Shown here piece by piece: positions 9,190 to 18,870 of a stretch of 64,000 nucleotides of DNA. The DNA comes from DASRJG01 sp964647625 (GTDB lineage: Bacteria > Acidobacteriota > Polarisedimenticolia > Polarisedimenticolales > DASRJG01), in assembly GCA_964647625.1 (NCBI GenBank), contig CAZYHZ010000004.1, positions 51,842 through 115,841 of the forward strand, given 5' to 3'. The translations under genes were made by a program, and so were the position numbers. Numbering within the stretch: the stretch's first letter is position 1; each line of letters opens with the position of its first letter. Under the pieces are notes generated by a model. It did not search any database. It worked only from the letters and a program-made list of their open reading frames with translations, and had not been told where the DNA came from.

Positions 9190-11164
9190 TGCGGACGGCC
9201 CCTCCGATCGCTTGAAGCCTCAACGCCTTATTGATCCGAATCCTCGTTGGGCTTGCCCGTGGGCCCTTGATCAGAACGTCACCGTAAACGGGAGCCTGCG
9301 CGATCCCGGTTTCGAGCATGTTGTACGGGCGATCGAAAGAGCCATCTTGGGGCCCGGAATAGGTGAAGTCGACCCAGGTTGGGGTCCCGTTGACTCCATG
9401 CGAGTCGATCGCGACGTCCATGTACTCGTACGGACTCGTTCCCCCGCTCTTGAGCGGAATGATCGCCACACCGAGTTGATCATCGTTGAAGACGGAACCG
9501 ACCGCGAGAGCCGCATCGGTCGGGTCGTTTCCAGGTGTGTTCATATCGATCAGATCACTCATCGATCCGTTGGAGAGTCCGTACGCGGGGTCAGGCTGAC
9601 AATACTCGGGGTCCCAACCCCAGATGACATAGAGTCCATTCTGCATGGAGGAATTGTTGGTGAACTTGCGTCGCACTCCCATCCAATAGCTGCGCGTGCC
9701 GTCCTTCGTCAGCTTCAACGCAAGTGTTCCTGCCCCCGCGGAGTTGTCGAAACGACTGACCCTGTAGGTTCCACCAGCTCCGATCGTTTGAACCTGTGAG
9801 TCCGGGATCCATCCCAGAATGTACTTGTAGTACGGATTGGGGTCGCCAGGGAGACCGCCCGATCCCATGACGTCAAAAACGTCTCCATACGTTTCGTTGT
9901 GGCCGAACAAGCTGATCGGAGGGTCGCCCACATCCACCTGCCAAAGACCGGCATGCCACAGACCATAAGTGTGTCCGAGTTCGTGCGCGATGGTCCCAGG
10001 ATCGAAATTCCCGTTGATGCGGATTCTTGGCAGCCCGACGTCGGACTGCCCACTGGGGAAGCCGTTAATTTGTGAGAACACGACAATGATTCGGTCAAAA
10101 CTCGCCAGATCGTAGTCAGCGGCTGCCTTGCTCTCCGCATCCGCCTGCAACCGGGTATTCCCGCCATTGGCGGACGCGTAGTACGAAGCCATCTGCGGCA
10201 TCAGGTACAGCTGCGGGGTCACCGTGTTCGTCAGGCTGGTCTGGCCATAGGAAACGTCCGCGAAGAACGGCGAGACTGCGGTGTCCATTACTTGCTGCGC
10301 GGCTGCGGCGGTGAAACCGGCAGGATCTCCAAGCAGGTCCGAAAACTCGACCCGAATCACGATGACTTTCTTGTTCCCCGTGGTCCACGACGAAGGGGTT
10401 TGCAGAGCGGGTAGATCATGTCCTCCGTGAAGCAAGGCTGTGGCACTCACGATCGGAACGGGTTCAAGTCTCGCTTCAAGCGCCGCGTTGCGACACTCCG
10501 CGAGCGGCAGATCCTTCCCGGATGCGAACCTGTAGACCTGACCGCCCATCTCGGCCAGCTGCGTGGGCGAGCCGGGGGCCGTGCGCTCGCCCGCTGGGCG
10601 CAAATCCACGACCGGAACGTCCGCAGCCGGAGTCTCATCCTGCTCGAGCGCGCGTAGCGCGTGTTCGTCCACCGCCATCAGGTCGTCGACGACGATGCCG
10701 TGAAGCGGTATTCCGAGTTTGCTGGTCTGAATCGTCCGCCGGCCGTATACAAAAGCTCGATAGGTGACGCCGTGGAGCTTCACGAAGCGTTCGATTGAGG
10801 GAACGGAGGGCCCGCCGGCGGCGGGTTCGGATACCACCACCAGCAAATCGCCGATGCCCGAGATCGGGGTCTCCAGCTCGTGTACGACCTGCGCCGGTAG
10901 TCGCCTTCGGACTGCCTGAGGCACCGCGGCCGCAATGGCCTTACGTGGGTCCGATTGGATCAGCTTGGACAAGGCCTCGCGACGAAGCTTGGCGAGTTGG
11001 ACGCCCTGTGGATCGGATTCGCTTCCCGCGGCCGCGACGCGATCGGCCCAAGCATCGAACGCGGCCACTGAGGGGGGCGTAGCGGTCTCGGCCGCAAAGG
11101 CAGGGAGGACCGCCACTATAATGAAGGCCCGCAGAGCGAATAGCGCGCTCGTGCTCCGCATCAT
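9179..11164 (-). CDS. secreted M6-like metzincin metalloprotease
   Basis: Predicted secreted zinc protease of 661 residues with a signal peptide (residues 1-25). The catalytic motif is HELGHTYGLWH, with zinc ligands His394, His398 and His404 and general base Glu395. The Met-turn is seen as DVFDVMGSGG around Met433. This HExxHxxGxxH arrangement plus the long N-terminal region (residues 26-260) fits the M6/immune-inhibitor-A or related metzincin group. The last 220 residues are a beta-rich domain with no family recognised. The start codon overlaps the stop of the upstream gene by 4 bases (ATGA at 11161-11164), so the two are translationally coupled. The substrate is unknown. Confidence 0.8.
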   Translation of the reverse strand: MMRSTSALFALRAFIIVAVLPAFAAETATPPSVAAFDAWADRVAAAGSESDPQGVQLAKLRREALSKLIQSDPRKAIAAAVPQAVRRRLPAQVVHELETPISGIGDLLVVVSEPAAGGPSVPSIERFVKLHGVTYRAFVYGRRTIQTSKLGIPLHGIVVDDLMAVDEHALRALEQDETPAADVPVVDLRPAGERTAPGSPTQLAEMGGQVYRFASGKDLPLAECRNAALEARLEPVPIVSATALLHGGHDLPALQTPSSWTTGNKKVIVIRVEFSDLLGDPAGFTAAAAQQVMDTAVSPFFADVSYGQTSLTNTVTPQLYLMPQMASYYASANGGNTRLQADAESKAAADYDLASFDRIIVVFSQINGFPSGQSDVGLPRIRINGNFDPGTIAHELGHTYGLWHAGLWQVDVGDPPISLFGHNETYGDVFDVMGSGGLPGDPNPYYKYILGWIPDSQVQTIGAGGTYRVSRFDNSAGAGTLALKLTKDGTRSYWMGVRRKFTNNSSMQNGLYVIWGWDPEYCQPDPAYGLSNGSMSDLIDMNTPGNDPTDAALAVGSVFNDDQLGVAIIPLKSGGTSPYEYMDVAIDSHGVNGTPTWVDFTYSGPQDGSFDRPYNMLETGIAQAPVYGDVLIKGPRASPTRIRINKALRLQAIGGAVRIGS

Positions 11165-12432
11165 TGCAGGCTCACGAGCATGAGCACCATGCCCTGACCT
11201 TGCTCGAGCTTGCTCATTGCCTTGCCGAGAATGGCGCCCTCGGCGCGCCGGTGGTCCGCAACCTTCATGCAGCGACCGGGAGTGTTCGATGCCGTGAGTA
11301 AGTCGCCGGGGTGAATCGCACCATATCGTGCGTCGGCGAGCGCGTAAACGCGTCCGCTCAAGGCGACGTTTTGACCTCCTGGAAGTGCGCTGTCTTGGCG
11401 CATGCTGATTCCGGGTTTGATTCCGTTCGCGCCGCTCACGACACCCGCGACGCGAGTGTCGTACTCGGTATCGCTCAGCGCGAGCTCACCCTGATGCTCG
11501 GAGTCGATGATGACCACGGATCCTTCCGGAATACGTTGAGATGACATGGCAAATGGCTCGGAGAGGTCGCTTCCTCCGGTAATCTCAAGAACGCTTACGG
11601 TAGCCTGGCCGTTCACGTTGACCGGTCCGTAAAACGCGGCGGCCGTTCCGTTCCCGCCGAGGTACGCCGCATTGTTTCCGTCGGTTCCGTACTGGAAGAG
11701 CCCGCCCCATCCGGACCCGGTCGATTGACCCACGATTCCGTAGCCACCGCTGGTTTCTCCGGCGATCGTGTTCCCGGTGCTGGCAGTCGCCTCGATCGGT
11801 CCGGAAAGGATGGTGCCGCTCATGTTGAGCGTGCCGTCCTCGTGGATCTCCATCCATGTCGCGCCGCCGGCCCGGAACGCCAGCCCCGATGCGGATGACA
11901 ACCCTCGACGGTAGTACGCGATTTGGCCGCGGGTTGCGCTACCGGTGCCGAAGTTGACGGCACCAAGCGTGTCTTCGCGAAACGGCCCCGGGGGGGCTTC
12001 GGAGTTCCAAAGTTCCAGCACGGATCCGTTGCCGGAATTCGATGAGACCAGCCGCTCGAAGGCCTGTCCACCCTGAATGTGAAGGGGGGCTGCCGGAGTT
12101 GTCGTGCCGATCCCAACGTGACCTGAGACTAAGAGACCGTCGGGACCGCCAACCACGACCGGCCCCGCGTCGGCAGTGATGATTCTCCCTCCACCCGGCC
12201 CTCCTTTGTCGTACGCCTCGTCGAGAGAATTGCCACCGGGTTGCCCAGCGGTGATCGTGATCGTGTCGATCCCATTCGATGCGATTGTCGCTCCGCCCGC
12301 CGTGGCGAGCTTCACGTCCCCCGCCAGGTTATTCAAGCTCTTCACCGTTCCCTTGTCCCGGGCGCCTGTTGAAAATGCCAACGCGATCCACAGCACGCTC
12401 ATCAGGGACATCGGAATCACTGCTCGTCTCAT
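11161..12432 (-). CDS. secreted protein with tail-fibre-like VGIGTTTP motif
   Basis: Protein of 423 residues with a signal peptide (MRRAVIPMSLMSVLWIALAFSTGA) and a strong GGAGGAGGG ribosome site upstream. Near residue 105 it has GHVGIGTTTPAAPLHIQGG, a motif common in secreted and phage tail-fibre proteins that carry S74-type chaperone domains; the peptidase S74 Ser-Lys dyad was not recognised. The last 60 residues (YGAIHPGDLLTASNTPGRCM and following, ending MVLMLVSLQ) form a compact C-terminal domain seen in secreted proteins of similar bacteria. It sits between the lectin-like gene (45 bases upstream) and the protease (4-base overlap), so the three probably act together at the surface. Function unknown. 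Confidence 0.6.
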   Translation of the reverse strand: MRRAVIPMSLMSVLWIALAFSTGARDKGTVKSLNNLAGDVKLATAGGATIASNGIDTITITAGQPGGNSLDEAYDKGGPGGGRIITADAGPVVVGGPDGLLVSGHVGIGTTTPAAPLHIQGGQAFERLVSSNSGNGSVLELWNSEAPPGPFREDTLGAVNFGTGSATRGQIAYYRRGLSSASGLAFRAGGATWMEIHEDGTLNMSGTILSGPIEATASTGNTIAGETSGGYGIVGQSTGSGWGGLFQYGTDGNNAAYLGGNGTAAAFYGPVNVNGQATVSVLEITGGSDLSEPFAMSSQRIPEGSVVIIDSEHQGELALSDTEYDTRVAGVVSGANGIKPGISMRQDSALPGGQNVALSGRVYALADARYGAIHPGDLLTASNTPGRCMKVADHRRAEGAILGKAMSKLEQGQGMVLMLVSLQ

Positions 12433-12477
12433 TCGACCCTCCTCCTCAACATTTGTTGGCCAAACCCAGCACGACCG

Positions 12478-13841
12478 CTATCGACCGTGGTCGCACGAGG
12501 AGATCCCCGTGACGTGTACCCATCCCGGTGCCGTACACAGGCAAGTGACGTGATTGTTCGGACCAGGATATGTAACGTCGACCTGGCAATCGCCACTGTC
12601 GGTCTTGAGCGTTCTATGGACTTCATAGGTATCGCCGGTCAGCGTTGCGCCGTCAGCGTTGCTCTTGCAGCCGGACGTTGATGAGCCATTCCCGTAGGGG
12701 TGTGCCTCGACCACGACGTCTTTGGGCTGAGCGGTCCCGATGAGTGACCTCGGAAAGGTCACCGTGACCTCGACCGAGGCAGCACCGTTGCAAACGGACG
12801 CCGGAGGCGGACTGCTGCTGGGTTGGGTGCACCGTGTAATACGCCATAGATGATTGTTCGTCCCGCGGAAGAACACCGTGTTGCCGTCAACCGTTGCGGG
12901 CTCGCCAACGATCTGAACGCCGATGTCCTCCGGTGCCCCCCACCACGGGCTGCCCGGCGAGTCGGGCCAACTACTGACCAGCAGGTGGCCATTGTGATCG
13001 CGATAGAGCGCGTCGATGTGCGTGGCGTCCCTGGAACCGGCGCCTGGACCCGAGGTCAGGTTCACGCCACCCAGATCAGCGGGCGCGCTCCACCATATGT
13101 CTCCAGGCTTGTTCGGCCAGCTGCTCGTCCACAGGTGATGGTTGGGGCCGGCGTAGAAGACATCGATGCGCTGGGCATCTCGCGAAACGGCAGATGGCGC
13201 CGAGGTCAGGGCAACTCCCCCGAGATCGGCCGGCGCGCTCCACCAGATGTCCCCAGGCTTGTTCGGCCAACTACTCGTCCACAGGTGATGGTTGGGGCCG
13301 CTGTAGAGAACATCGATGCGCTGGCCGTCCCTCGACACGGCCGAGGGTGCCGAGGTCAGGGCGACTCCCCCGAGATCGGCCGGCGCGCTCCACCAGATGT
13401 CTCCAGGCTTGTTCGGCCAACTACTCGTCCACAGGTGATGGTTGGGGCCGCTGTAGANNNNNNNNNNNNNNNNNNNNNNNNNNNNNNNNNNNNNNNNNNN
13501 NNNNNNNNNNNNNNNNNNNNNNNNNNNNNNNNNNNNNNNNNNNNNNNNNNNNNNNNNCCAGGCTTGTTCGGCCAACTACTCGTCCACAGGTGATGGTTGG
13601 GGCCGCTGTAGAAGACATCGATCCGTTTGCCGCCATCCCGATAAACGACCGCCGGGCTGGACGACAAACTGACACCGCCGAGATCTTCCGGTGGGTTCCA
13701 ACAAGCGCCCGCCAGTACTCGGCTGGAATCAGTGCCCGCCAATTGACAAACCGCCACGGACACAAGGGCCGTCCTCCCGAGGAACCGGACGGCGGAACGG
13801 ACTGCTCGAGAATTCTCGAACGACGACGACTGAGGCCTCAT
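12478..13841 (-). CDS. PLL-like beta-propeller lectin, interrupted by an assembly gap
   Basis: Secreted protein made of near-identical 50-residue blades: AVSRDGQRIDVLYSGPNHHLWTSSW is spread across each unit, followed by GDIWWSAPADLGG. The order of motifs matches the blades of Photorhabdus-type PLL lectins (seven-bladed propellers binding fucose-like sugars). The start at 13841 has AAAAGGAGAG upstream and gives a signal peptide. The frame entering the gap at 13558 and the frame leaving it at 13457 differ, but only because the 100 Ns are a placeholder. A gap of 95 + 150n bases restores both the repeat period and the frame. After the blades follow a Ser/Pro linker and a cysteine-bearing C-terminal domain (last 110 residues). 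Sugar specificity is unknown. Confidence 0.65.
13050..13640 (-). repeat. 150-bp tandem repeat coding for propeller blades
   Basis: The 10-base word GTTGGGGCCG recurs at 13141, 13291 and 13441, exactly 150 bases apart, and again at 13596 after the gap. Units at 13291 and 13441 are nearly identical, showing recent duplication or gene conversion. The gap falls inside this array, which explains why the assembly broke there. Confidence 0.9.
13458..13557. other. scaffold gap of exactly 100 N
   Basis: A run of exactly 100 N, the conventional size for a gap of unknown length. Real length predicted from the flanking repeat: 95 bases plus a multiple of 150. Confidence 0.98.
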
Positions 13842-13913
13842 GTCGTTTCTCTCCTTTTGACCTGCTTCGTTCTCCGGAGCGGGCGTGCCGCCTTCCCTGC
13901 TGGCGGATGGGCT

Positions 13914-14540
13914 TTACCGGCATTGAACGCCACAGCGCGCCCGAGCACGGGCCGTGAACAGCGTTCTGGGCTCCGACGTGATGAAGGGCGCGGCGAAAAC
14001 GAGGCAATCACCTAACCCAGCCCACTGGGAGGCCATCGCTTGAGAGGTGTATTCGTCGGGTAGGTCGCGCACGACCACGCACAGGCCCTCTCCGCTGATC
14101 GGAAACGTCGCATCGACGCTTCCGTTGGGGTTGCCCGGGATCGCCACGAACCCGCTCATGTCTCCTGGAGCGCCGGCCGGCTTCGGAGCGAGACCTTGCG
14201 CGGCGCAGACGCCTTGCCGTTCCTGATCCGAGATGGCTGCGACGCAGATCGGGAAAAGCGCGTGGGCCGCGTTCGTTCGGGACTGGGCAATGCCTTCGGC
14301 CCTCCGGGCGTCGTCATCGCAATTGGTACTTCTCCCAGTCCGCCTCCTGCTCGCGTCGACAGCCGAGCCCGGAGCCTCGACACACTTGCTGATCGGGTAG
14401 ACCGGTTCCTGCGCGAGTGCCTGATGGCTGAGAGAAAGGCTGGCTACGAGAGCCGTTCCAATAAGGGCGAGGAGTTTTCGTATCGATGGCGTGAGATTCA
14501 CAACCGTCCTCCGGGTCGAACGAAGTCGATTAGCTGACAT
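13914..14540 (-). CDS. small secreted cysteine-containing hypothetical protein
   Basis: Predicted exported protein of 208 residues. The longer open frame back to 14711 has an improbable N-terminus; ATG at 14540 is preceded by AGGACAG and starts a clear signal peptide ending SLSHQALAQEP. The mature part has about eight cysteines, a segment FPICVAAISDQERQGVC and a domain GEGLCVVVRDLPDEYTSQAM. No family was recognised. It lies 72 bases upstream of the lectin-like gene and on the same strand, so it may be the first gene of the lectin-protease operon. Confidence 0.55.
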   Translation of the reverse strand: MSANRLRSTRRTVVNLTPSIRKLLALIGTALVASLSLSHQALAQEPVYPISKCVEAPGSAVDASRRRTGRSTNCDDDARRAEGIAQSRTNAAHALFPICVAAISDQERQGVCAAQGLAPKPAGAPGDMSGFVAIPGNPNGSVDATFPISGEGLCVVVRDLPDEYTSQAMASQWAGLGDCLVFAAPFITSEPRTLFTARARARCGVQCR

Positions 14541-14651
14541 CTGTCCTAATTGACGGCCCGAGTCGGACGCTTTCCCAGGTGGGCAGGAAGAATTTCTCGA
14601 CCAGCCGCGGTGCCGCAGTTCAGCCGTGCTCAACGAGAGTTCGTTCGTCCG

Positions 14652-14725
14652 TCCGTCGAGGACCCGGCAGGCGCCCTGCGACGACTTCAAGTAATGGAAG
14701 TGTGCGGGCACGTCGGGGACGGAAG
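14652..14725 (+). pseudogene. remnant related to the small ORF at 59588
   Basis: The stretch around 14684-14712 (ACTTCAAGTAATGGAAG and onward, reading RRLQVMEVCGHVG) is nearly the same as 59649-59677 (reading RLLQVMEECGQIG). Upstream residues (EDPAGAL against DDTIAAV) also align loosely. No start codon or full frame remains, so it looks like a decayed copy of that small gene. Confidence 0.35.
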
Positions 14726-14766
14726 CAACCGAGCGCCGAAGACGAAAGATTGGTGTATGAACGAAA

Positions 14767-17700
14767 CTAGCGCGCGCCGGAGTCGGCGGCGTTCTCCTCT
14801 CGAGCGCGTTCGCTCGTGGCGAACTTGGTCCACACCAAGTCCGTGCTTTCAGGACCGGTGGCGGCGGTCATACGTCGCCATGCATTCAGGACTTGCCGGA
14901 CGTTCCGCCCTTGCGCGACACTCATGAGTCCTCGGAGTTTCACATCCGCTTTTCCCGAGGCGCCGGCGACCACAGCCTCGACGATCATCGCCCCGAGCTC
15001 GTCGCGCATTGTCGGTACGAGCTCCAACACGCTTGACAGTCCGTCGACCGTCGCGTGTCGAGCCCATTCCCGAAGCGGTCCTCTCAGGCGAGCCCGCAAC
15101 ACCCGCGCGCCGTTGCCGAAATTCTGCACGCTGTGGTTCTTCACGATGCCGGCCACCAGCGCCGTCGCCGTATTGCGACGTTCCGCGGACAGGTCGGCGA
15201 TGAGGTAACCCAATTTCGACACCACGCCCGCGTCGGTCGGCTCTCCAAGTGCGACGTCGAGAATCTCGTCGGCACGTTCTTCCGCGAGGGGGCTGCCCGT
15301 ACTGAGCGCAATCGCGGCATCCAGAGCGTGCTTTTTCGTTTCCTCCAGCTGTTGCGATGCAAGGCTGATCAGCCGGTCCAACCATGGACCGCGGAGGTCA
15401 CCGGGATCGTGGACCATTGCAACCAGCCGACAAATGGTCGGAAGCACGCCAACGTGGGACTCCCTATTCAGCAAGGAGTCGATTTCGCCGGCGGTCGGGG
15501 GCGTCGTTACGTCAGCCTCCACCAAGCGCAGCCACAAACGCGCTCCATCCCTGCGTTCTTCCCACTCTCTCGACTGGAGAAGGGATGCCGACAAAGTTCG
15601 TAATTCACGGCCGAGAGGGATGCGCGGCGGCGATGACGCCGTTGTGCTTTCTAGAACGTTGAGGAGTCCGGTGCACCGCCTCGCGGCGATGCTGAGCTGG
15701 GCTAGAGGAAGTAGGAAGGTCGGCTCGTCAGCCGCGAGCTTTCCAAGTTTCGACTCCCACATCGCGGCCACTCTGGGATAATTCGATGGCTTTGCAATGA
15801 GCACTTCGTAGGCCAATTCGGGACCTTCCAGGCTCGTCGTCAGCAGACTGCACGTCACCGCCGCGAGATCCCGTTCGTCAAGCCAGCGATCGGAGCCCCG
15901 CAGTGACGATTCGGTGGAGAACTTTTCGACGAACCGAGCACGCGCCTGACCGGCTACGTCGGACATGCAGAGTCGCCGGACTGCCCCATCATGCATCGCT
16001 GAGGGAACTGTCGTTGCCAGGACGGCAATCTCGTCTGCCGCCGCGGCGACCGCCTCGCTCGACCCGAGCTTGCCGAGCAATAGGGGCTGCCACACGACCG
16101 CTCTCCATGCGGTGCGCCTCGCTACGTTCCGTTCCTCGACGAACTCCCTCCAGACCATCACACCGTCCGCCCTGCTTCCTCCCTCGAATACGATTCGGAC
16201 TCCGTTCAGCATTCGCGTGTAACTCGTCTCGCGCGCGTCTCTCAGTGCCTCCAATCGTCTCGACAAATCGAAGCTTTCCGCATCCCACTCCCTCCACCAG
16301 AGCCTTCCCCAAGCCTGGTTCAAGTCGGCGCTGCGTTTGTCCGGGGTGTTGCCTTCCTTTGCAAGCCGGATTGCGAGCCTCGTCGCGACACGCGGACCCA
16401 TCAGACCGGCACGCTCGCCGATCAGTCTCAAGATTTCCACCCGCGCATCGTCGGATCTTGTAGGGCAGCTCAAGTAGAGTGCGACCAACCCGTCCCACGC
16501 CGCAGTCCGGTCAGCGGACGTCAACCATGCCAATGCATTCGCGAGAAGCGTGACCCCCTCATGCCCCACCTGCTCTCGAGGAAGCCGTTCGACGATCTGA
16601 TTGCGAGAGAGGAAATCGGAAACGCGATCCGGATCACGGGCGATGAGACGAGGCAGCTCATCCAACAGTTTGCGCCGTCCGAGCCATTCCTTCGACCGCC
16701 AAATCGCTTCCAAGACCCGAAAGATGTCCTCGAAATCGTCCAGTGAGGCGGACGACAGAGCGGCGATGAATTGTTGTGCTGCCTCCGGATCGCTCGCGCA
16801 CGCCAGAGCAGCAGCGGCGGCGTTCGGAAAGGCACCAGGAGCGGTGCCGTACACACCCATTCCGATGGATACGAGATTCCGATTCTTGCCCTGGAGCATG
16901 CCGGAGAGAATGTCCTGCGCGTCGTATTGAGCGCCAGCCATTGGACTCGATAACAGCGCGTTGGCGAGCACGGGGCTTCGGAACAGATCGGCCGGATTTC
17001 TATCGAGCCATGCAGTCAGCTGCCGAATCCCCTCGGCGCCATATTCGGCCAGTACAGCCCTGCCGGCGGCATATTCGAAGAATCTCTGGTGAAAGAACTC
17101 GATCCCGTCGCCACCGTCGCGCAACAACCCCCGTGACACGGCGGTCTCCAACGCACTGAGATCCGCCCCCGAGTGGAAACGATCTTTCGGCGTCGTGAGA
17201 GTCAGATCATTGAGCTGCTGCAGAGCTACTTTGAAAAGGAACGGACCGAGATCCGTCTCGTCCATGGGGCGTTCGCTTCCTGCACGATAGTCTCGGACCA
17301 CTCGCCGATCCCAAAACGTCTTGAACAGGAAAGCGAATGAAATGTCTTCGGGTATTTTGGCTGGGTCGTCATAAACGTTGAAGAGCATACGGATCGTCAA
17401 CGGAATCGAAAACACGTCACGCACGGGTTGGCCGGCGTCCAGCGCGGCAGCCAATCGCGAGATCTGCGTCTTCCGTTCCCACGGGTCTTTCCCAATCCCG
17501 AGGGCATGCACGTATTTTCTCAAGGCTTCGTGCATTTCGTCAGCAGTGAGCCTTTCAACTTTGTAGGACACGGATTCCGCGTTGAATCGAAGCGCGCGAG
17601 CCTCACGCGGCCGACAACTCGCGACAGCCGGAATTCCGAGCGCGCTCGCGATACCGATGCATTCATTCGCTCGATCTCGCAAGTACTCACTCTTGCCCAA

Positions 17701-18843
17701 CAGGTAATCGAGTGTATCGATGAGCAAGACGGGTGACGCGGCTCTCTGCTTCATTGCGGCCAGATCGCGCTCGAACTCGTCGAGAGGCATGTGCTCGAAT
17801 GCGCTTGCTTTGAGCAGAATCGGAGTTCGGTTCCCCTTTTGGATGCCCTCGGTTAGGTGCCACAGGAGACTACTCTTGCCGAACCCGGCTTCCCCGACGA
17901 CCAAATGGAGACGCCACTCGGCCGCCCCGTCCAAGACTTGAGCCAAGAGTTCCCGCTCGACCACCCGCGTGACGTACACGTTCTCGAGTCGGACGCTCCC
18001 TGCCGCACCCGAATCCGCCGGCACCACTTCAAGATCCTCGATACTGCGAGCGTGGAGACGGAGGAGCCTCGACGCGCGAAGGTCGGCCTCGTCGATCCGC
18101 CGCAGGAAGGGTTTCAGGACTCTCAGGAGAACCGTTAGGTCGATTCGCGGCGAGCTCAGATCATGGCCATCGGTGATCCGCTCATCTGGCGACTGGGCAT
18201 CGAGGCCTTCCCTGGCTGCTTCCGGACCGGAAGCCGATTGCGCGGCGCGAATGAGCGCGTCACTCGCGTCATGATGCACGGCGACCGTAGCCGACCGAAA
18301 GCGCGGCATCGCCGCGACGAGTGACTGCCGCACGTGATCCCGCACCCCGTCAAGTCGGGGGAGGTCGTCGTTCCAACGGAGTCGACGCAGCACCGATTCG
18401 GCGGCTACGCGGTCTTCGAACTTGCTCAGAAACCGAACGACCGACTTGCCATAAGTGTCGCTCTGGAGTGCGCTGAGGATCGCGGGTAGAGAACGCGATT
18501 GAGCGGCGAATGGCACGTTTGAAACGAGCTCGAATCGTCTGTAGTGATTCGGACGCTCCACATCCATCTGGATGAATCGCCTGACGGTAGCGACGATCCT
18601 CTTGTCTCCGAGGGACCAGCGCTTCTGGTCGAGCATCGTCTTGATTTCGACTACACCGAAACCTCCGCCCTTCAGGTCCAGGAGAAGGTCTCCGTTCTTT
18701 TCGCACGAGACCGCCTCGATGGTGGAATCGTCACGAAGGAGTTCGCAAGCGCGGGACGCCGCGTACGCCCACTGGTATTCAAAACGACCCGTCGTCTCTC
18801 GACCGGCTCGATCACTGGCGTCCAGAGGACCCCTGTCAGACAT
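14767..18843 (-). CDS. Cap4/DUF4297-STAND NTPase, Avs-like defence protein
   Basis: Protein of 1358 residues with three parts. Residues 1-190 look like a Cap4/DUF4297 PD-(D/E)xK nuclease: GRFEYQWAYAASRA, then Glu48 and Asp52 in CEKNGDLLLDL, then the Glu66-x-Lys68 pair in VVEIKTM. Residues 285-600 form a STAND-type P-loop NTPase, with Walker A GEAGFGKSS (317-325), Walker B PVLLIDTLD (Asp376) and an IPAVASCRP sensor segment (404-412). The remaining 700 residues are helical, HEAT/TPR-like, and would be the sensor. This order (nuclease, STAND, repeat sensor) is that of antiviral STAND (Avs) proteins, which recognise phage terminase or portal and then degrade DNA. The Avs subtype cannot be assigned by eye, and activity is inferred. 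No convincing ribosome site was found; it lies 27 bases behind the M15 peptidase gene. Confidence 0.7.
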   Translation of the reverse strand: MSDRGPLDASDRAGRETTGRFEYQWAYAASRACELLRDDSTIEAVSCEKNGDLLLDLKGGGFGVVEIKTMLDQKRWSLGDKRIVATVRRFIQMDVERPNHYRRFELVSNVPFAAQSRSLPAILSALQSDTYGKSVVRFLSKFEDRVAAESVLRRLRWNDDLPRLDGVRDHVRQSLVAAMPRFRSATVAVHHDASDALIRAAQSASGPEAAREGLDAQSPDERITDGHDLSSPRIDLTVLLRVLKPFLRRIDEADLRASRLLRLHARSIEDLEVVPADSGAAGSVRLENVYVTRVVERELLAQVLDGAAEWRLHLVVGEAGFGKSSLLWHLTEGIQKGNRTPILLKASAFEHMPLDEFERDLAAMKQRAASPVLLIDTLDYLLGKSEYLRDRANECIGIASALGIPAVASCRPREARALRFNAESVSYKVERLTADEMHEALRKYVHALGIGKDPWERKTQISRLAAALDAGQPVRDVFSIPLTIRMLFNVYDDPAKIPEDISFAFLFKTFWDRRVVRDYRAGSERPMDETDLGPFLFKVALQQLNDLTLTTPKDRFHSGADLSALETAVSRGLLRDGGDGIEFFHQRFFEYAAGRAVLAEYGAEGIRQLTAWLDRNPADLFRSPVLANALLSSPMAGAQYDAQDILSGMLQGKNRNLVSIGMGVYGTAPGAFPNAAAAALACASDPEAAQQFIAALSSASLDDFEDIFRVLEAIWRSKEWLGRRKLLDELPRLIARDPDRVSDFLSRNQIVERLPREQVGHEGVTLLANALAWLTSADRTAAWDGLVALYLSCPTRSDDARVEILRLIGERAGLMGPRVATRLAIRLAKEGNTPDKRSADLNQAWGRLWWREWDAESFDLSRRLEALRDARETSYTRMLNGVRIVFEGGSRADGVMVWREFVEERNVARRTAWRAVVWQPLLLGKLGSSEAVAAAADEIAVLATTVPSAMHDGAVRRLCMSDVAGQARARFVEKFSTESSLRGSDRWLDERDLAAVTCSLLTTSLEGPELAYEVLIAKPSNYPRVAAMWESKLGKLAADEPTFLLPLAQLSIAARRCTGLLNVLESTTASSPPRIPLGRELRTLSASLLQSREWEERRDGARLWLRLVEADVTTPPTAGEIDSLLNRESHVGVLPTICRLVAMVHDPGDLRGPWLDRLISLASQQLEETKKHALDAAIALSTGSPLAEERADEILDVALGEPTDAGVVSKLGYLIADLSAERRNTATALVAGIVKNHSVQNFGNGARVLRARLRGPLREWARHATVDGLSSVLELVPTMRDELGAMIVEAVVAGASGKADVKLRGLMSVAQGRNVRQVLNAWRRMTAATGPESTDLVWTKFATSERAREENAADSGAR

Positions 18844-18870
18844 TTATCGCACCGTTAGCTGTTGATGAGC

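Noticed and set aside
13356..13841. Two separate overlapping genes across the gap
   Set aside because: The apparent frame change is due to the placeholder length of the N run; one gene explains both sides.
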